From Acidobacteriota bacterium (GTDB lineage: Bacteria; Acidobacteriota; Blastocatellia; Pyrinomonadales; Pyrinomonadaceae), in assembly GCA_019639135.1 (NCBI GenBank), contig JAHBSL010000018.1, positions 1-64,000 of the forward strand: DNA of 64,000 nucleotides, given 5' to 3'. The position numbers were made by a program, and so were the translations under genes. The notes beneath the pieces are model-generated. The model worked only from the letters and a program-made list of their open reading frames with translations. It ran no database searches and was not told the origin of the DNA. Each line of letters starts with the position of its first letter. Position 1 is the stretch's first letter. This document shows positions 53,177 to 60,725 of this stretch, piece by piece.

Positions 53177-53271
53177 TTGGTTCGTGAATCACCCAAAAGT
53201 ATTAGTTCCCGCCCACCGCAATTGATGGTTACATTCCGCCCCGGAATCGATAGACTTCTTGTAATGGCTTT

Positions 53272-53310
53272 GCGTCTTTGCGGGGAATAGTTCTTCTACC
53301 GCAAAGACGC
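53272..53310. repeat. 12-bp inverted repeat upstream of pirin 1
   Basis: Perfect 12-bp stem GCGTCTTTGCGG / CCGCAAAGACGC with a 15-base loop. No T-run follows. It lies 33 bases before the first pirin gene. Confidence 0.75.
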
Positions 53311-53343
53311 TGAGTCGGAAAGGAAGACAAGGAGAATTGTAAA

Positions 53344-54237
53344 ATGTCGGCACAATCAAAGACATCGAAACAGGTTAAAAGAGTAGAAAGGATCGTTCCG
53401 CCGCCGCCGAAACATTGGGTAGGCGATGGATTTAATGTGCACGGATTTTTCCCGCACGGGCCGCTGACGGGCGAGCGGATGAGCCCGTTCTTTTTGCTCG
53501 ACTACGGGGCGTTGACGGAGTTTCCGCCACGCGAAGAGCCTTTCGGCGTCGGAGCACATCCGCATCGCGGATTCGAAACGGTGACCATCGCTTACAAGGG
53601 CAAGGTCGAGCACCACGACAGTTGGGGCGGAGGCGGCATCATCGGTGAGGGCGATGTGCAATGGATGACCGCCGGCAGCGGACTTCTGCACAAGGAGTTT
53701 CACGAGCAGGAATCGAACCGGCTCGGCGGGCCTTTTCAGATGGTCCAGCTTTGGGTCAACCTGCCCGCGAAGGACAAGATGACCGAGCCGAAATACCAGG
53801 CGATCACCAATGCCGAAATGGGCCGTGTGAAACTGCCGCTCGGCGGCGAGGTCGAGATCATCGCCGGCGAATTCGGCGGTGTGAAAGGGCCGGCGACGAC
53901 CTTCACGCCCGTTCATCTTTACAACCTGAAGATGAAGCAGGGAGAAACGGTGGAGCTGACCTATCCCGAAGGCTATACGACGGCTTTGCTTGCGATCGAG
54001 GGCTCGGCACTGCTGAACGGTGAAGAAAAATTGCCGCTCAACAACCTTGCACTCTTTGAACGCGAGGGCGAAACGCTGAGAGTGGCAGCGCTCGAGGACG
54101 GCATATTCCTATTGATGAGCGGCGAACCGCTGAACGAACCCATCGCTCAATACGGCCCGTTCCTGATGAACACAAATGCCGAGATCGCCCAGGCGATCGA
54201 CGATTACCAGCAAGGCAAATTCGGCTATCTCAGATAG
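53344..54237 (+). CDS. Pirin-family protein 1
   Basis: A 297-residue bicupin of the pirin family. The N-terminal cupin contains the metal ligands (ladder GAHPHRGFETVTIAYKGKVEHHDS), GEGDVQWMTAGSGLLHKE is the second ligand stretch, and the C-terminal cupin spans about 165-290. Bacterial pirins have quercetinase or transcription-associated roles; some are redox sensors. The N terminus starts from ATG 53344 with upstream GGAG. It stands before another pirin gene. Confidence 0.9.
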   Translation: MSAQSKTSKQVKRVERIVPPPPKHWVGDGFNVHGFFPHGPLTGERMSPFFLLDYGALTEFPPREEPFGVGAHPHRGFETVTIAYKGKVEHHDSWGGGGIIGEGDVQWMTAGSGLLHKEFHEQESNRLGGPFQMVQLWVNLPAKDKMTEPKYQAITNAEMGRVKLPLGGEVEIIAGEFGGVKGPATTFTPVHLYNLKMKQGETVELTYPEGYTTALLAIEGSALLNGEEKLPLNNLALFEREGETLRVAALEDGIFLLMSGEPLNEPIAQYGPFLMNTNAEIAQAIDDYQQGKFGYLR

Positions 54238-54259
54238 CAAAGAACAAGGAGGAATTGCA

Positions 54260-54958
54260 ATGATAAAGATCAGACGTTCTGGCGAACGCGGACATGCCAA
54301 TCACGGTTGGTTGGACACGTATCACAGCTTTTCATTTGCGGATTACTACGACCCGCGGTTCATGGGTTTTCGGGCACTCAGGGTGATCAATGAGGATTTC
54401 ATCGAGCCGGCACAGGGCTTTCCGACGCATGGCCACCGCGACATGGAGATCGTCACTTATGTGATCGAGGGCGCGCTTTCGCACCGCGATTCGATGGGCA
54501 ATGGCGAGACGATCCGCCCGCACGAGGTGCAGCGGATGACGGCCGGAACCGGCGTGCTCCACAGCGAATACAGCTCGCCGACCGATAAGACGCACCTGCT
54601 CCAGATCTGGCTGCTGCCCGAAAAGCAGAACCTGCAGCCCTCGTATGAGCAGACCTATTTTGCTCCCGAAGAAAAGCAAGGCAAGCTCCGGCTCGTTGCC
54701 TCACGCGGCGGCGATGACGGCTCGGTCCACATCAATCAGGATGTGCGGCTTTACGCCTCGCTCCTCGCAGCCGGCGACGAGGTAAAGCACGAGCTTGCCG
54801 AGGGCCGAAATGCGTGGGTGCAGCTTATCTCGGGCGAACTCGCGGTCAACGGCGAAACGCTCAAGCCCGGCGACGGCGCCGCCATCAGCGAAGAGACGCT
54901 GCTCAAGTTCAAGGCAAACGCCGACGGGACGGAGTTCCTGCTGTTTGACCTGAACTAA
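54260..54958 (+). CDS. Pirin-family protein 2 (YhhW-like)
   Basis: A 232-residue single pirin of the YhhW quercetin dioxygenase-like type. The metal site appears as FPTHGHRDMEIVTYVIEGALSHRDS and GEGTG...VLHSEYS is replaced by GTGVLHSEYS. GGAGG precedes the ATG at 54260. It lies 22 bases after pirin 1, so the two form an operon, suggesting a shared role with different substrates. Confidence 0.9.
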   Translation: MIKIRRSGERGHANHGWLDTYHSFSFADYYDPRFMGFRALRVINEDFIEPAQGFPTHGHRDMEIVTYVIEGALSHRDSMGNGETIRPHEVQRMTAGTGVLHSEYSSPTDKTHLLQIWLLPEKQNLQPSYEQTYFAPEEKQGKLRLVASRGGDDGSVHINQDVRLYASLLAAGDEVKHELAEGRNAWVQLISGELAVNGETLKPGDGAAISEETLLKFKANADGTEFLLFDLN

Positions 54959-54964
54959 CGCAAA

Positions 54965-55009
54965 TGCCATAGGAGAAGAATTTCGCAGTTCATGTCCTCT
55001 CCTATGGCA
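54965..55009. repeat. 12-bp inverted repeat after the pirin genes
   Basis: TGCCATAGGAGA (54965-54976) and TCTCCTATGGCA (54998-55009) are exact complements. No T-run follows; it may be an RNA-stabilising hairpin or weak terminator. Confidence 0.65.
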
Positions 55010-55026
55010 ACGATTCTGTCTCAACG

Positions 55027-55110
55027 TTCCACCTCTGTGTCTTAGTTCTGTGGTCTCTGTGGTTTTGTTCTTGATTAGAAGAAGAAGAAGAACCACAGAA
55101 GGCACAGGCA
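55027..55110. repeat. Inverted repeat of the CACAGAG family
   Basis: CTCTGTGG-type bases at 55044-55061 and ACCACAGAAGGCACAGG at 55092-55108 form imperfect inverted arms around a GAA-rich loop. Same repeat family as 22644-22696 and 33510-33637. Confidence 0.65.
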
Positions 55111-55203
55111 AAGCCTACAGAAACGGGCCTAAGTTCTTACATCTTTAAACATTCTGAGTGACGTTTCTCCGACCTCTGCTATACTCCGTTCGGAGAAAAA
55201 GAG

Positions 55204-55566
55204 ATGAAGACCGTTGCTGCGATATTGACTGCCGTCGTTGCTCTTGAGCACATCGGGATAATGGTGCTTGAGATGTTCTTTTGGGACCATCCGGTCGGGC
55301 GACGGATCTTTGGGATGACGCCGGAGGTCTCGGCGGCCTCGGCGACGCTCGCGGCAAATCAGGGGCTTTACAATGGCTTTCTCGCGGCGGGTTTGATCTG
55401 GGGGCTCGTTAGCGGCCGGCGTGAGCTGAAGCTCTTTTTCCTCGGGTGTGTTGTCGTTGCCGGGGTTTTCGGGGCGGCGACGGCAAAAGGCTCGATACTT
55501 TTCTCGCAGGCATTGCCCGCTGCGATAGCGTGTGCGGCTGTACTTCTCGCCGATCGAAACCGCTAG
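55204..55566 (+). CDS. DUF1304 membrane protein
   Basis: A 120-residue protein with four predicted membrane helices of the DUF1304 family. Signature pieces are HIGIMVLEMFFWDHP, ANQGLYNGFLAAGLIWGL and GSILFSQALPAAIA. Function unknown; DUF1304 genes are common small membrane proteins. Its stop overlaps the end of convergent rsmG by 4 bases. Confidence 0.9.
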   Translation: MKTVAAILTAVVALEHIGIMVLEMFFWDHPVGRRIFGMTPEVSAASATLAANQGLYNGFLAAGLIWGLVSGRRELKLFFLGCVVVAGVFGAATAKGSILFSQALPAAIACAAVLLADRNR

Positions 55567-56192
55567 CTCTTGCCTTTGCCGGGCCGCGGCGGGATCACAA
55601 ACACATATCTCTGTTCGGAGAGCGGGATGAGGTGCTCGGTGTGCCGCGTCCCGATCTTCTTTAGAGACTCGCCGAGCGACGGCCCGCTGAAGAGCACAAG
55701 CTCGCGGCCGGCTGCCCACTTGAGCAATTTCGGGAGCTTGCGTGAGAGCTTATCGAGAGCGCGGGTCGTAATGACGCTCGCCTCGCCCGGCTCCGCTTCC
55801 TCAAACTGCCGGTTGACGATCTCGACGCGCGTCGCCAGACCGAGCCTTTCCACCGCTTCTGCCAGATAATTGCACTTCTTTTCTTTTGATTCGATCAGCG
55901 TTGCCCGCAGCCCTTCTCGGACGAGCAGGCACGGCAGCGAAGGCAGACCCGCACCCGTGCCGATATCGGCAATGTGCGCCTCGGCGGGCAAGAACGTGAG
56001 CAGATAAAGGCTTTCAAGAATGTGACGGACAGCAAACTCCTCCGCATCGCAGGGCGCGATCAAATGGAGCAGCTCGTTGTGCTCGGCGATGATGGCGGCA
56101 AGCGCCTCAAGCCTCGCGATCTGCTCATCGGTCAGCCCCAGCCCGAAGGCGGCCTCGTTCGCTTTTATGTGCTCTTTAAGTCCGGCGTTCAT
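55563..56192 (-). CDS. rsmG: 16S rRNA (guanine527-N7)-methyltransferase
   Basis: A 209-residue RsmG, which methylates N7 of G527 in 16S rRNA. SAM-binding block VADIGTGAGLPSLPCLL (IADIGTGAGLPSLPC in the protein), ATLIESKEKKCNYLAEAVERLGL and VITTRALDKL are diagnostic. Length matches. It is the last chromosomal gene before the tRNA fragment and island. Confidence 0.94.
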   Translation of the reverse strand: MNAGLKEHIKANEAAFGLGLTDEQIARLEALAAIIAEHNELLHLIAPCDAEEFAVRHILESLYLLTFLPAEAHIADIGTGAGLPSLPCLLVREGLRATLIESKEKKCNYLAEAVERLGLATRVEIVNRQFEEAEPGEASVITTRALDKLSRKLPKLLKWAAGRELVLFSGPSLGESLKKIGTRHTEHLIPLSEQRYVFVIPPRPGKGKS

Positions 56193-56207
56193 TGGTCGCA
56201 GCTACCC

Positions 56208-56241
56208 GAAAAAGACAAAAGCCCCGCCTTCGCGGCCGGGC
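56208..56241 (-). terminator. Terminator for the former tRNA gene
   Basis: On the minus strand, a 9-bp GC-rich stem with one mismatch (GCCCGGCC / GGCGGGGC) and GCGAA-type loop is followed by TTTTGTCTTTTT (56209-56220). It is located 12 bases beyond the encoded CCA end of the tRNA remnant. Confidence 0.72.
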
Positions 56242-56252
56242 CTTTGAAAGAT

Positions 56253-56307
56253 TGGTGCGGACGAGAAGAATCGAACTTCCACTCCCTTGCGGGAACAGGC
56301 TTCTGAG
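56253..56307 (-). tRNA. tRNA-Leu 3' remnant (att site)
   Basis: Reads on the minus strand from anticodon loop to an encoded CCA: loop CTCAGAA (anticodon probably CAG), then a long variable arm with TCCC-GCAA-GGGA, the TTCGATT T-loop and CGTCCGC acceptor followed by ACCA. The 5' half, D-arm and the 5' strand of the anticodon stem are absent: the preceding bases (TGGGA) do not pair with GCCTG. The fragment lies immediately beside the recombinase gene and marks one end of an integrated element. Confidence 0.82.
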
Positions 56308-56473
56308 TCCCATAATCCACCCATTGACTATCAACAACTTAGCCGGGTAAAATACTGATAACAAGAGGGTTAACCGGACAATTAAGGACATCTCCGGTCA
56401 CCTCCCAGACACCAGCGGACGGCTTTTCGGGTAGCTTTCTACCCGAAAATCTACCCGACGAGGACCTCGGCCG

Positions 56474-57688
56474 ATGAGAATACCCGACAAATACAAACCG
56501 CAGGGATACTTCACCCGCGTCAACAAAGAGAAAACGATCCGCAAGGGTAAAGGATATCAATACAGGGCCATATTCGCGATCTGGGACGGTCACAAATGGC
56601 ACACCCAATCCAACACAAAAGGTCTTACGACGAAGGGCCTCGCCGACGAATGGCTCGACAAGAAGGTGAAGGAATTCACCGCGAAGGGTAAGGACATCAT
56701 GCTCAACCCCGAAACGGTCAAGGGCTTCGCCGAGGCACACTACAAACCTTTCCTGAGGGATCACAAAAAGATCCAGTATGAATATGAATTTCAAAAGCTG
56801 GATGTCGTCTACGAATTCTTAGGGGACAAGCTCATCGATGAAGTGAACAAGCTGGACGTTTTGGCGTTCAAGACCTGGCTTTTGAAAAGACCTTATAAGC
56901 GGGGCAAAGGGGAGAAGACGCGTTCCGAAGCATCCGCGAATCGATATCTGTCGCGGTTGCGCGGGTTGCTGAACTTCGCGGAAGAGGTCGGCAAACGGAA
57001 GAACCACATTTCGTTCAAGAACATCGTCGCCAAGGAGAACCCGAAGCAGGCGTATATCTCCTTTGAGGAATTTATGCGCGTGCTGGATAAGTGCTATGAA
57101 GTTCCGAAGTGCAACCGATGGAAGCGAGACCGTTCGCACATGCGCCTAACGCTGATCGGCGGCTACACAACCGGGTTACGGATAGATGAACTGCGGAACG
57201 TTACGCGCGGGATGTTGAGAACCGACGATGCGAAGCGGATCGGCGTGATCAAGCTTGTGATGAACGATTCCCGAAATAAGATCCACACCAAGACGGTCGA
57301 CATCTCGACCTGGCTTTACGACGAGATGGAAGCGGCGGGCGTTTTCGAACGCGATGACGACGAAAAAGTGTTCAATACAACGAACTACTATAATCTGATC
57401 AAAGATCTGTTCCGTCGAGCGGGCGTGAGCGACGATGTCACGTTCCATACCTTGCGCGCGGCGAACGCGACGGAACGCGATACGGCGGGTCAAGACCGTG
57501 AATCGATCCACGCGGGGTTGGGATGGGCGAAGGACAGCAACGTCCCCGAAAAGCACTACCTGAGGCATCAGGACTACCACATTGTCGAAAAGGGCTCATC
57601 CTACAACGAAAGGCTGCAGAGGTTAAGGCAACTACATTCTGAAAGAACCGCCGAGGAGGGACGTCATGTTGAACGCGGATCATCTTGA
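56474..57688 (+). CDS. Tyrosine recombinase / integrase
   Basis: A 404-residue integrase. An N-terminal arm-binding-like domain about 15-75 (YQYRAIFAIWDGHKWHTQS), a core-binding SAM-like domain about 78-175 and a catalytic domain about 195-375. Catalytic residues visible: R236 in TGLRIDEL, H325-x-x-R328 in FHTLRAANAT, W351 in place of the usual H, and the nucleophile Y362 in EKHYLRH. It should integrate the island at the tRNA-Leu 3' end, whose remnant lies 166 bases away. Confidence 0.92.
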   Translation: MRIPDKYKPQGYFTRVNKEKTIRKGKGYQYRAIFAIWDGHKWHTQSNTKGLTTKGLADEWLDKKVKEFTAKGKDIMLNPETVKGFAEAHYKPFLRDHKKIQYEYEFQKLDVVYEFLGDKLIDEVNKLDVLAFKTWLLKRPYKRGKGEKTRSEASANRYLSRLRGLLNFAEEVGKRKNHISFKNIVAKENPKQAYISFEEFMRVLDKCYEVPKCNRWKRDRSHMRLTLIGGYTTGLRIDELRNVTRGMLRTDDAKRIGVIKLVMNDSRNKIHTKTVDISTWLYDEMEAAGVFERDDDEKVFNTTNYYNLIKDLFRRAGVSDDVTFHTLRAANATERDTAGQDRESIHAGLGWAKDSNVPEKHYLRHQDYHIVEKGSSYNERLQRLRQLHSERTAEEGRHVERGSS

Positions 57689-57816
57689 ATAACGTCAAGC
57701 CACCGGTGAAACGAGATTCGCAGCGGCGCGTTTCAGACAACCAGCTCCCGGCGGGGCCGCTGAGGGGCTGTTGCAACACCAGACAGACCTACTGCAGATA
57801 TGCCGTTCGCATCTCC

Positions 57817-58110
57817 TCAAACACACTCCGGCAACGAAAGCAGGTTGTTCGTCCATTTCCCGTCGCTGGCCGTTCGGACGTAGGGGTTGCCCGTAGCTGA
57901 TACTGCGCCGTGGACGTAAGCAACATTTCCGTGGCTGTCTCTAACGAATGCCTGCCCGCCCTGCTTCGACACGAAGTCATACATGTCGAGGCGGCTTGAT
58001 CGACCGCTCTTATTGGTCTGCTCGTTGATCCAGCCTAGCCACTCGATGGATTCATGCGGATTCTCGTGATACCCGTTGTCTTTGTTTATACAAGTGATTC
58101 GGACTGCCAT
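57817..58110 (-). CDS. DUF3892 protein
   Basis: A 97-residue protein recognised as DUF3892: MAVRITCINKDN, ESIEWLGWI, VSKQGGQAFVRD and a final RTASDGKWTNNLLSL. ATG 58110 is chosen as it begins the domain; an 18-residue extension upstream would overlap the E1 gene. It is the last gene of the Ubl operon, starting 7 bases past the JAB-E1 stop. The family has no known role; the position suggests an accessory protein of the conjugation system. Confidence 0.78.
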   Translation of the reverse strand: MAVRITCINKDNGYHENPHESIEWLGWINEQTNKSGRSSRLDMYDFVSKQGGQAFVRDSHGNVAYVHGAVSATGNPYVRTASDGKWTNNLLSLPECV

Positions 58111-58117
58111 GTATTTT

Positions 58118-59560
58118 CTATGCGCTCCTTTTTGATTTGGATTTATTGCTCGTTTGGCGAGCACGTGCTAACTCGGCCCCAATATCGCGACCGAACAAAG
58201 CAAAATGTCTGTCACCCTGTGCGATCATCGAAGTAAACTCGCAATCACGAAGGCATGTCCTCTCAGTATCTGCGTCGAGAATTCCGGGCAAGTATCGGAA
58301 CCGCTGAACGCCAAAGTCGGAGATGCCGGCGATACCGGTTGAGAGGGATATAAGCTGTAGTACTTCCAAGGATGCAAGGTTCGAGCTGAAAGGAAATACG
58401 TTTTCATTCCGCTTGAAACGATGATCGTTGGCAAGGCCCTGGAGATATGACGGATCATCGAGTTTACCCTCGACCTCCGTTGCGACATCGCCCATATCGA
58501 ACGCGCCCAGGCAACTCAAGCACGGATGATCAGGCCCAACTGTTTGAAGTTGCCAATCGACGCCGGAAAATTCGCCACCCTTGAATCTCACTGCGACACC
58601 ACCGTCAATAACCGGGATGAGATGTGAGTAGGCGAAGTGATTTAGTATGTAGCGGGGTCGCGGGCGGTCGACACACGAAAACAGAACGTCACAGTCGAGA
58701 CCCGCCCTGTAACCCGGTTCTTCGGCGATGCTGAAAGGTATTTTGGCAATAACCGGATGGCGAGCGGTCGCGGATCTCCGTATTTGACGTTCCGCGACGT
58801 CAATTTTTAGTTTCCCTATATCCTTTTCCATCGCACCGAGCAACCTGTCAAGGTTGTGGGGCTGCACCTCGTCGAAATCCAACAGAACGAAGTTCTCAAA
58901 TCCCATTCTTGCGAGACTCTCAGCCACCATGCTCCCGACGCTTCCTAAGCCGACGATGCCGATTCGCAGCCGAGCGAGATTTGCGTGATTTTCTTCCCCC
59001 CAGACCGTAACTGTGCGTTTGAACAAGTTGCGAAATTCGGGCTTTGGGGCCAGCTGATCCGAAAAAAATGCTTGTAATCGTCCGCCCACGACGCGAACGT
59101 TCCTACACCATTTTCGCTCATAGCCCTTCGCGTGAACGTGCGTCCAGAAGCGCCCGCTCCATGTGCCATCGTGGCCTACCGTGAGTCCGACCAGTGGGAG
59201 ATCGGTAAGCCCCATAGTCGCGCCGGAGAGTTTCAACTCGGCGTTCAGATCGTCCCGGCTCATATCTTGCCAACCGCTTCCCGGATGACTGTGCAGGAAG
59301 GCGATTCCGGCCGCCTCCCTTAACGCAAGACTGCACACCCTCTCGAAGTACTGCGGATTAAAACTCGCATTCCCGTGACGCTGGCGATCGCCTTCGGTCG
59401 GCAGGATAGGGGAATGTATGAGTGCGGTGAGCCGATTACTACCGTAGGATGGCGTCCATAAAGCAAAGCTCAAATCCTCTTCGTAATCATCCCGGATAAG
59501 ATGACCCCGCAAAACGTCACCGACCGACTGCGGCATGGCAATGCTGAATTCCTTAGGCAT
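58118..59560 (-). CDS. JAB-protease / E1-like (ThiF) fusion
   Basis: A 480-residue fusion. Residues 1-155 form a prokaryotic JAB/JAMM metalloprotease: H90-S-H92 and D104 of HSHP...SRDD are the zinc and catalytic positions, implying deubiquitinase-like cleavage. Residues 195-450 form an E1-like ThiF domain: GLGSVG (204-209), D228/D230 after VLL, CLSC (C347, C350) and CLRDC (C436, C440), with NLDRL in place of the usual NLNRQ. E1 would adenylate a ubiquitin-like protein C terminus. Its start overlaps the E2 gene stop by 8 bases. Confidence 0.9.
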   Translation of the reverse strand: MPKEFSIAMPQSVGDVLRGHLIRDDYEEDLSFALWTPSYGSNRLTALIHSPILPTEGDRQRHGNASFNPQYFERVCSLALREAAGIAFLHSHPGSGWQDMSRDDLNAELKLSGATMGLTDLPLVGLTVGHDGTWSGRFWTHVHAKGYERKWCRNVRVVGGRLQAFFSDQLAPKPEFRNLFKRTVTVWGEENHANLARLRIGIVGLGSVGSMVAESLARMGFENFVLLDFDEVQPHNLDRLLGAMEKDIGKLKIDVAERQIRRSATARHPVIAKIPFSIAEEPGYRAGLDCDVLFSCVDRPRPRYILNHFAYSHLIPVIDGGVAVRFKGGEFSGVDWQLQTVGPDHPCLSCLGAFDMGDVATEVEGKLDDPSYLQGLANDHRFKRNENVFPFSSNLASLEVLQLISLSTGIAGISDFGVQRFRYLPGILDADTERTCLRDCEFTSMIAQGDRHFALFGRDIGAELARARQTSNKSKSKRSA

Positions 59561-59927
59561 CTTTGAAAATAGTATTTATTTGGGAGATCAGACGTCGCGT
59601 GCTGTGATCCCCGGTCCAATTGAAGTTCTTGCTCCAGTAACGCCACTCCTCACCTAAAGCGCTGTCGGTGATGTTTCGGACATTCGGAACTGTGTCAGTT
59701 TTTTCGAGTAGTTGCGGGTTTGCCTTGATGTGAATTGCCGACGCCACGCTGCGAGGATAATCGGGGGGCGCCATAATTCCGAGATCGACGATTCGACCGG
59801 CGAATCGGCCAAGGAGCACTTCATAGCCGCGGATGACAACAAAACTGTTGTTGTCGCGACCCTTGGATATCTCCGCTTCGAAGCCCAGGTTTCGCACGTC
59901 TGACAGTAATCGTTCTGGTCCGAACAT
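59553..59927 (-). CDS. E2-like protein (prokaryotic E2 family E type), cysteine-free
   Basis: A 124-residue protein resembling the prokaryotic E2 (UBC) fold family E: LLSDVRNLGFEAEISKGRDN, VVIRGYEVLLGRFAGRIVDLGIMAPPDYPRS and a final EEWRYWSKNFNWTGDHSTRRLISQI. AGAGG lies seven bases before the ATG at 59927, favouring this start over a more upstream one. It contains no cysteine at all, so a canonical E2 thioester is not possible. It sits between Ubl and JAB-E1 genes, and its 3' end overlaps the latter by 8 bases. Confidence 0.82.
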   Translation of the reverse strand: MFGPERLLSDVRNLGFEAEISKGRDNNSFVVIRGYEVLLGRFAGRIVDLGIMAPPDYPRSVASAIHIKANPQLLEKTDTVPNVRNITDSALGEEWRYWSKNFNWTGDHSTRRLISQINTIFKDA

Positions 59928-59937
59928 CACCATACCT

Positions 59938-60204
59938 CTACGACACGGGAGTTGGATCATTGTGAAACACCACAAATCTCATACCGCTTTTCATGGTCAC
60001 CAATTCATTCAGGTCCCCGTATTTCCTGTACTCGTTACCGTCCTTTAACGCCAGGGTCGTCGTTTGGGGATCTTCCTTTGCGAAATCAACAAGCAGGGAT
60101 CGGACAGAAAGCTGACGTTCCGCTGTCTCAAACGGCTCCTTATCGATAAAGAACTTGATCCTCTTCGGTCCCATTTCCTTTTTGGTTGTCTCTTGCTCGC
60201 TCAT
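59938..60204 (-). CDS. Ubiquitin-like protein (Multiubiquitin type, single domain)
   Basis: An 88-residue protein with a beta-grasp domain of the Multiubiquitin type: KRIKFFIDKEPFETAERQLSVRSLL, then TTTLALKDGNEY, LNELVTMKSGMRFVVF. An N-terminal acidic lead (about 15 residues) precedes it. The C terminus is HNDPTPVS, without a glycine or di-glycine. The upstream AAGGAAA is a fair ribosome binding site. It is the first gene of the minus-strand Ubl operon (Ubl, E2, JAB-E1, DUF3892). Confidence 0.85.
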   Translation of the reverse strand: MSEQETTKKEMGPKRIKFFIDKEPFETAERQLSVRSLLVDFAKEDPQTTTLALKDGNEYRKYGDLNELVTMKSGMRFVVFHNDPTPVS

Positions 60205-60256
60205 TGCTGTTTCCTTTTATATAAGTCGTTGCGTTTCGGGACGCCCTGCTATAAAA

Positions 60257-60309
60257 TGGACATCCACTGTCCACTAAATATAAGGAAATGGAGGTGGACT
60301 GTCAACCTC
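60257..60309. promoter_or_regulatory. Operator-like repeats between the Ubl operon and the XRE gene
   Basis: A perfect 6-bp inverted repeat TGGACA-TCCAC-TGTCCA at 60257-60273, and a second TGGAC half-site within GAGGT...ACCTC (60291-60309) form a compact block in the 120-base divergent promoter region. Consistent with repression of both directions by the neighbouring XRE protein; not shown. Confidence 0.6.
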
Positions 60310-60326
60310 TATTTTCCGCTTTTCTT

Positions 60327-60725
60327 ATGACCTTTGGAAAAACCCTTCAAAAGATTCGTCGCGACAAGGGGCTGACGCAGCGCGATGTCGCGAACGCCAT
60401 TTCGATGGACTATAGTTACTATTCGAAACTCGAGAATGATCGATTGGGCTACAACCCCACCACCGAGACAATTGAAAAGATCGTTACCGGATTGAATTGT
60501 GAGGATGCGGAGAGGGATGCGCTTTTGCTTGCTGCGGGGCGCTCGACTGACGTACTGGAGCAGTTAGCTCAAGCGGCGAAAGAGGATCCGGCCAGACAAG
60601 GATCATTCAGCAAATTATTTAAGGCCGCGATCGTTTTGACGCCCGAGAAGCTAGAGGCTATCGCACGTGAAGCGGAGGAAGAGGCGAAGAAACTCGCCAG
60701 ACGAGAGTCGAAACAAATGAAATGA
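60327..60725 (+). CDS. XRE-family transcriptional regulator
   Basis: A 132-residue regulator with an N-terminal HTH (about 5-60: LQKIRRDKGLTQRDVANAISMDYSYYSKLEN) and a helical C-terminal segment (KLEAIAREAEEEAKKLARRES) likely for dimerisation or proteolytic control. ATG 60327 is favoured over an earlier in-frame codon. It is divergent from the Ubl operon and overlaps the metallopeptidase gene by four bases, a pairing reminiscent of ImmR/ImmA and CapH/CapP switches. Confidence 0.88.
   Translation: MTFGKTLQKIRRDKGLTQRDVANAISMDYSYYSKLENDRLGYNPTTETIEKIVTGLNCEDAERDALLLAAGRSTDVLEQLAQAAKEDPARQGSFSKLFKAAIVLTPEKLEAIAREAEEEAKKLARRESKQMK

Noticed and set aside
56253-56307. Complete tRNA-Leu gene
   Set aside because: Only the 3' portion is present; the expected 5' strand of the anticodon stem, the D-arm and the acceptor 5' strand cannot be found directly upstream.
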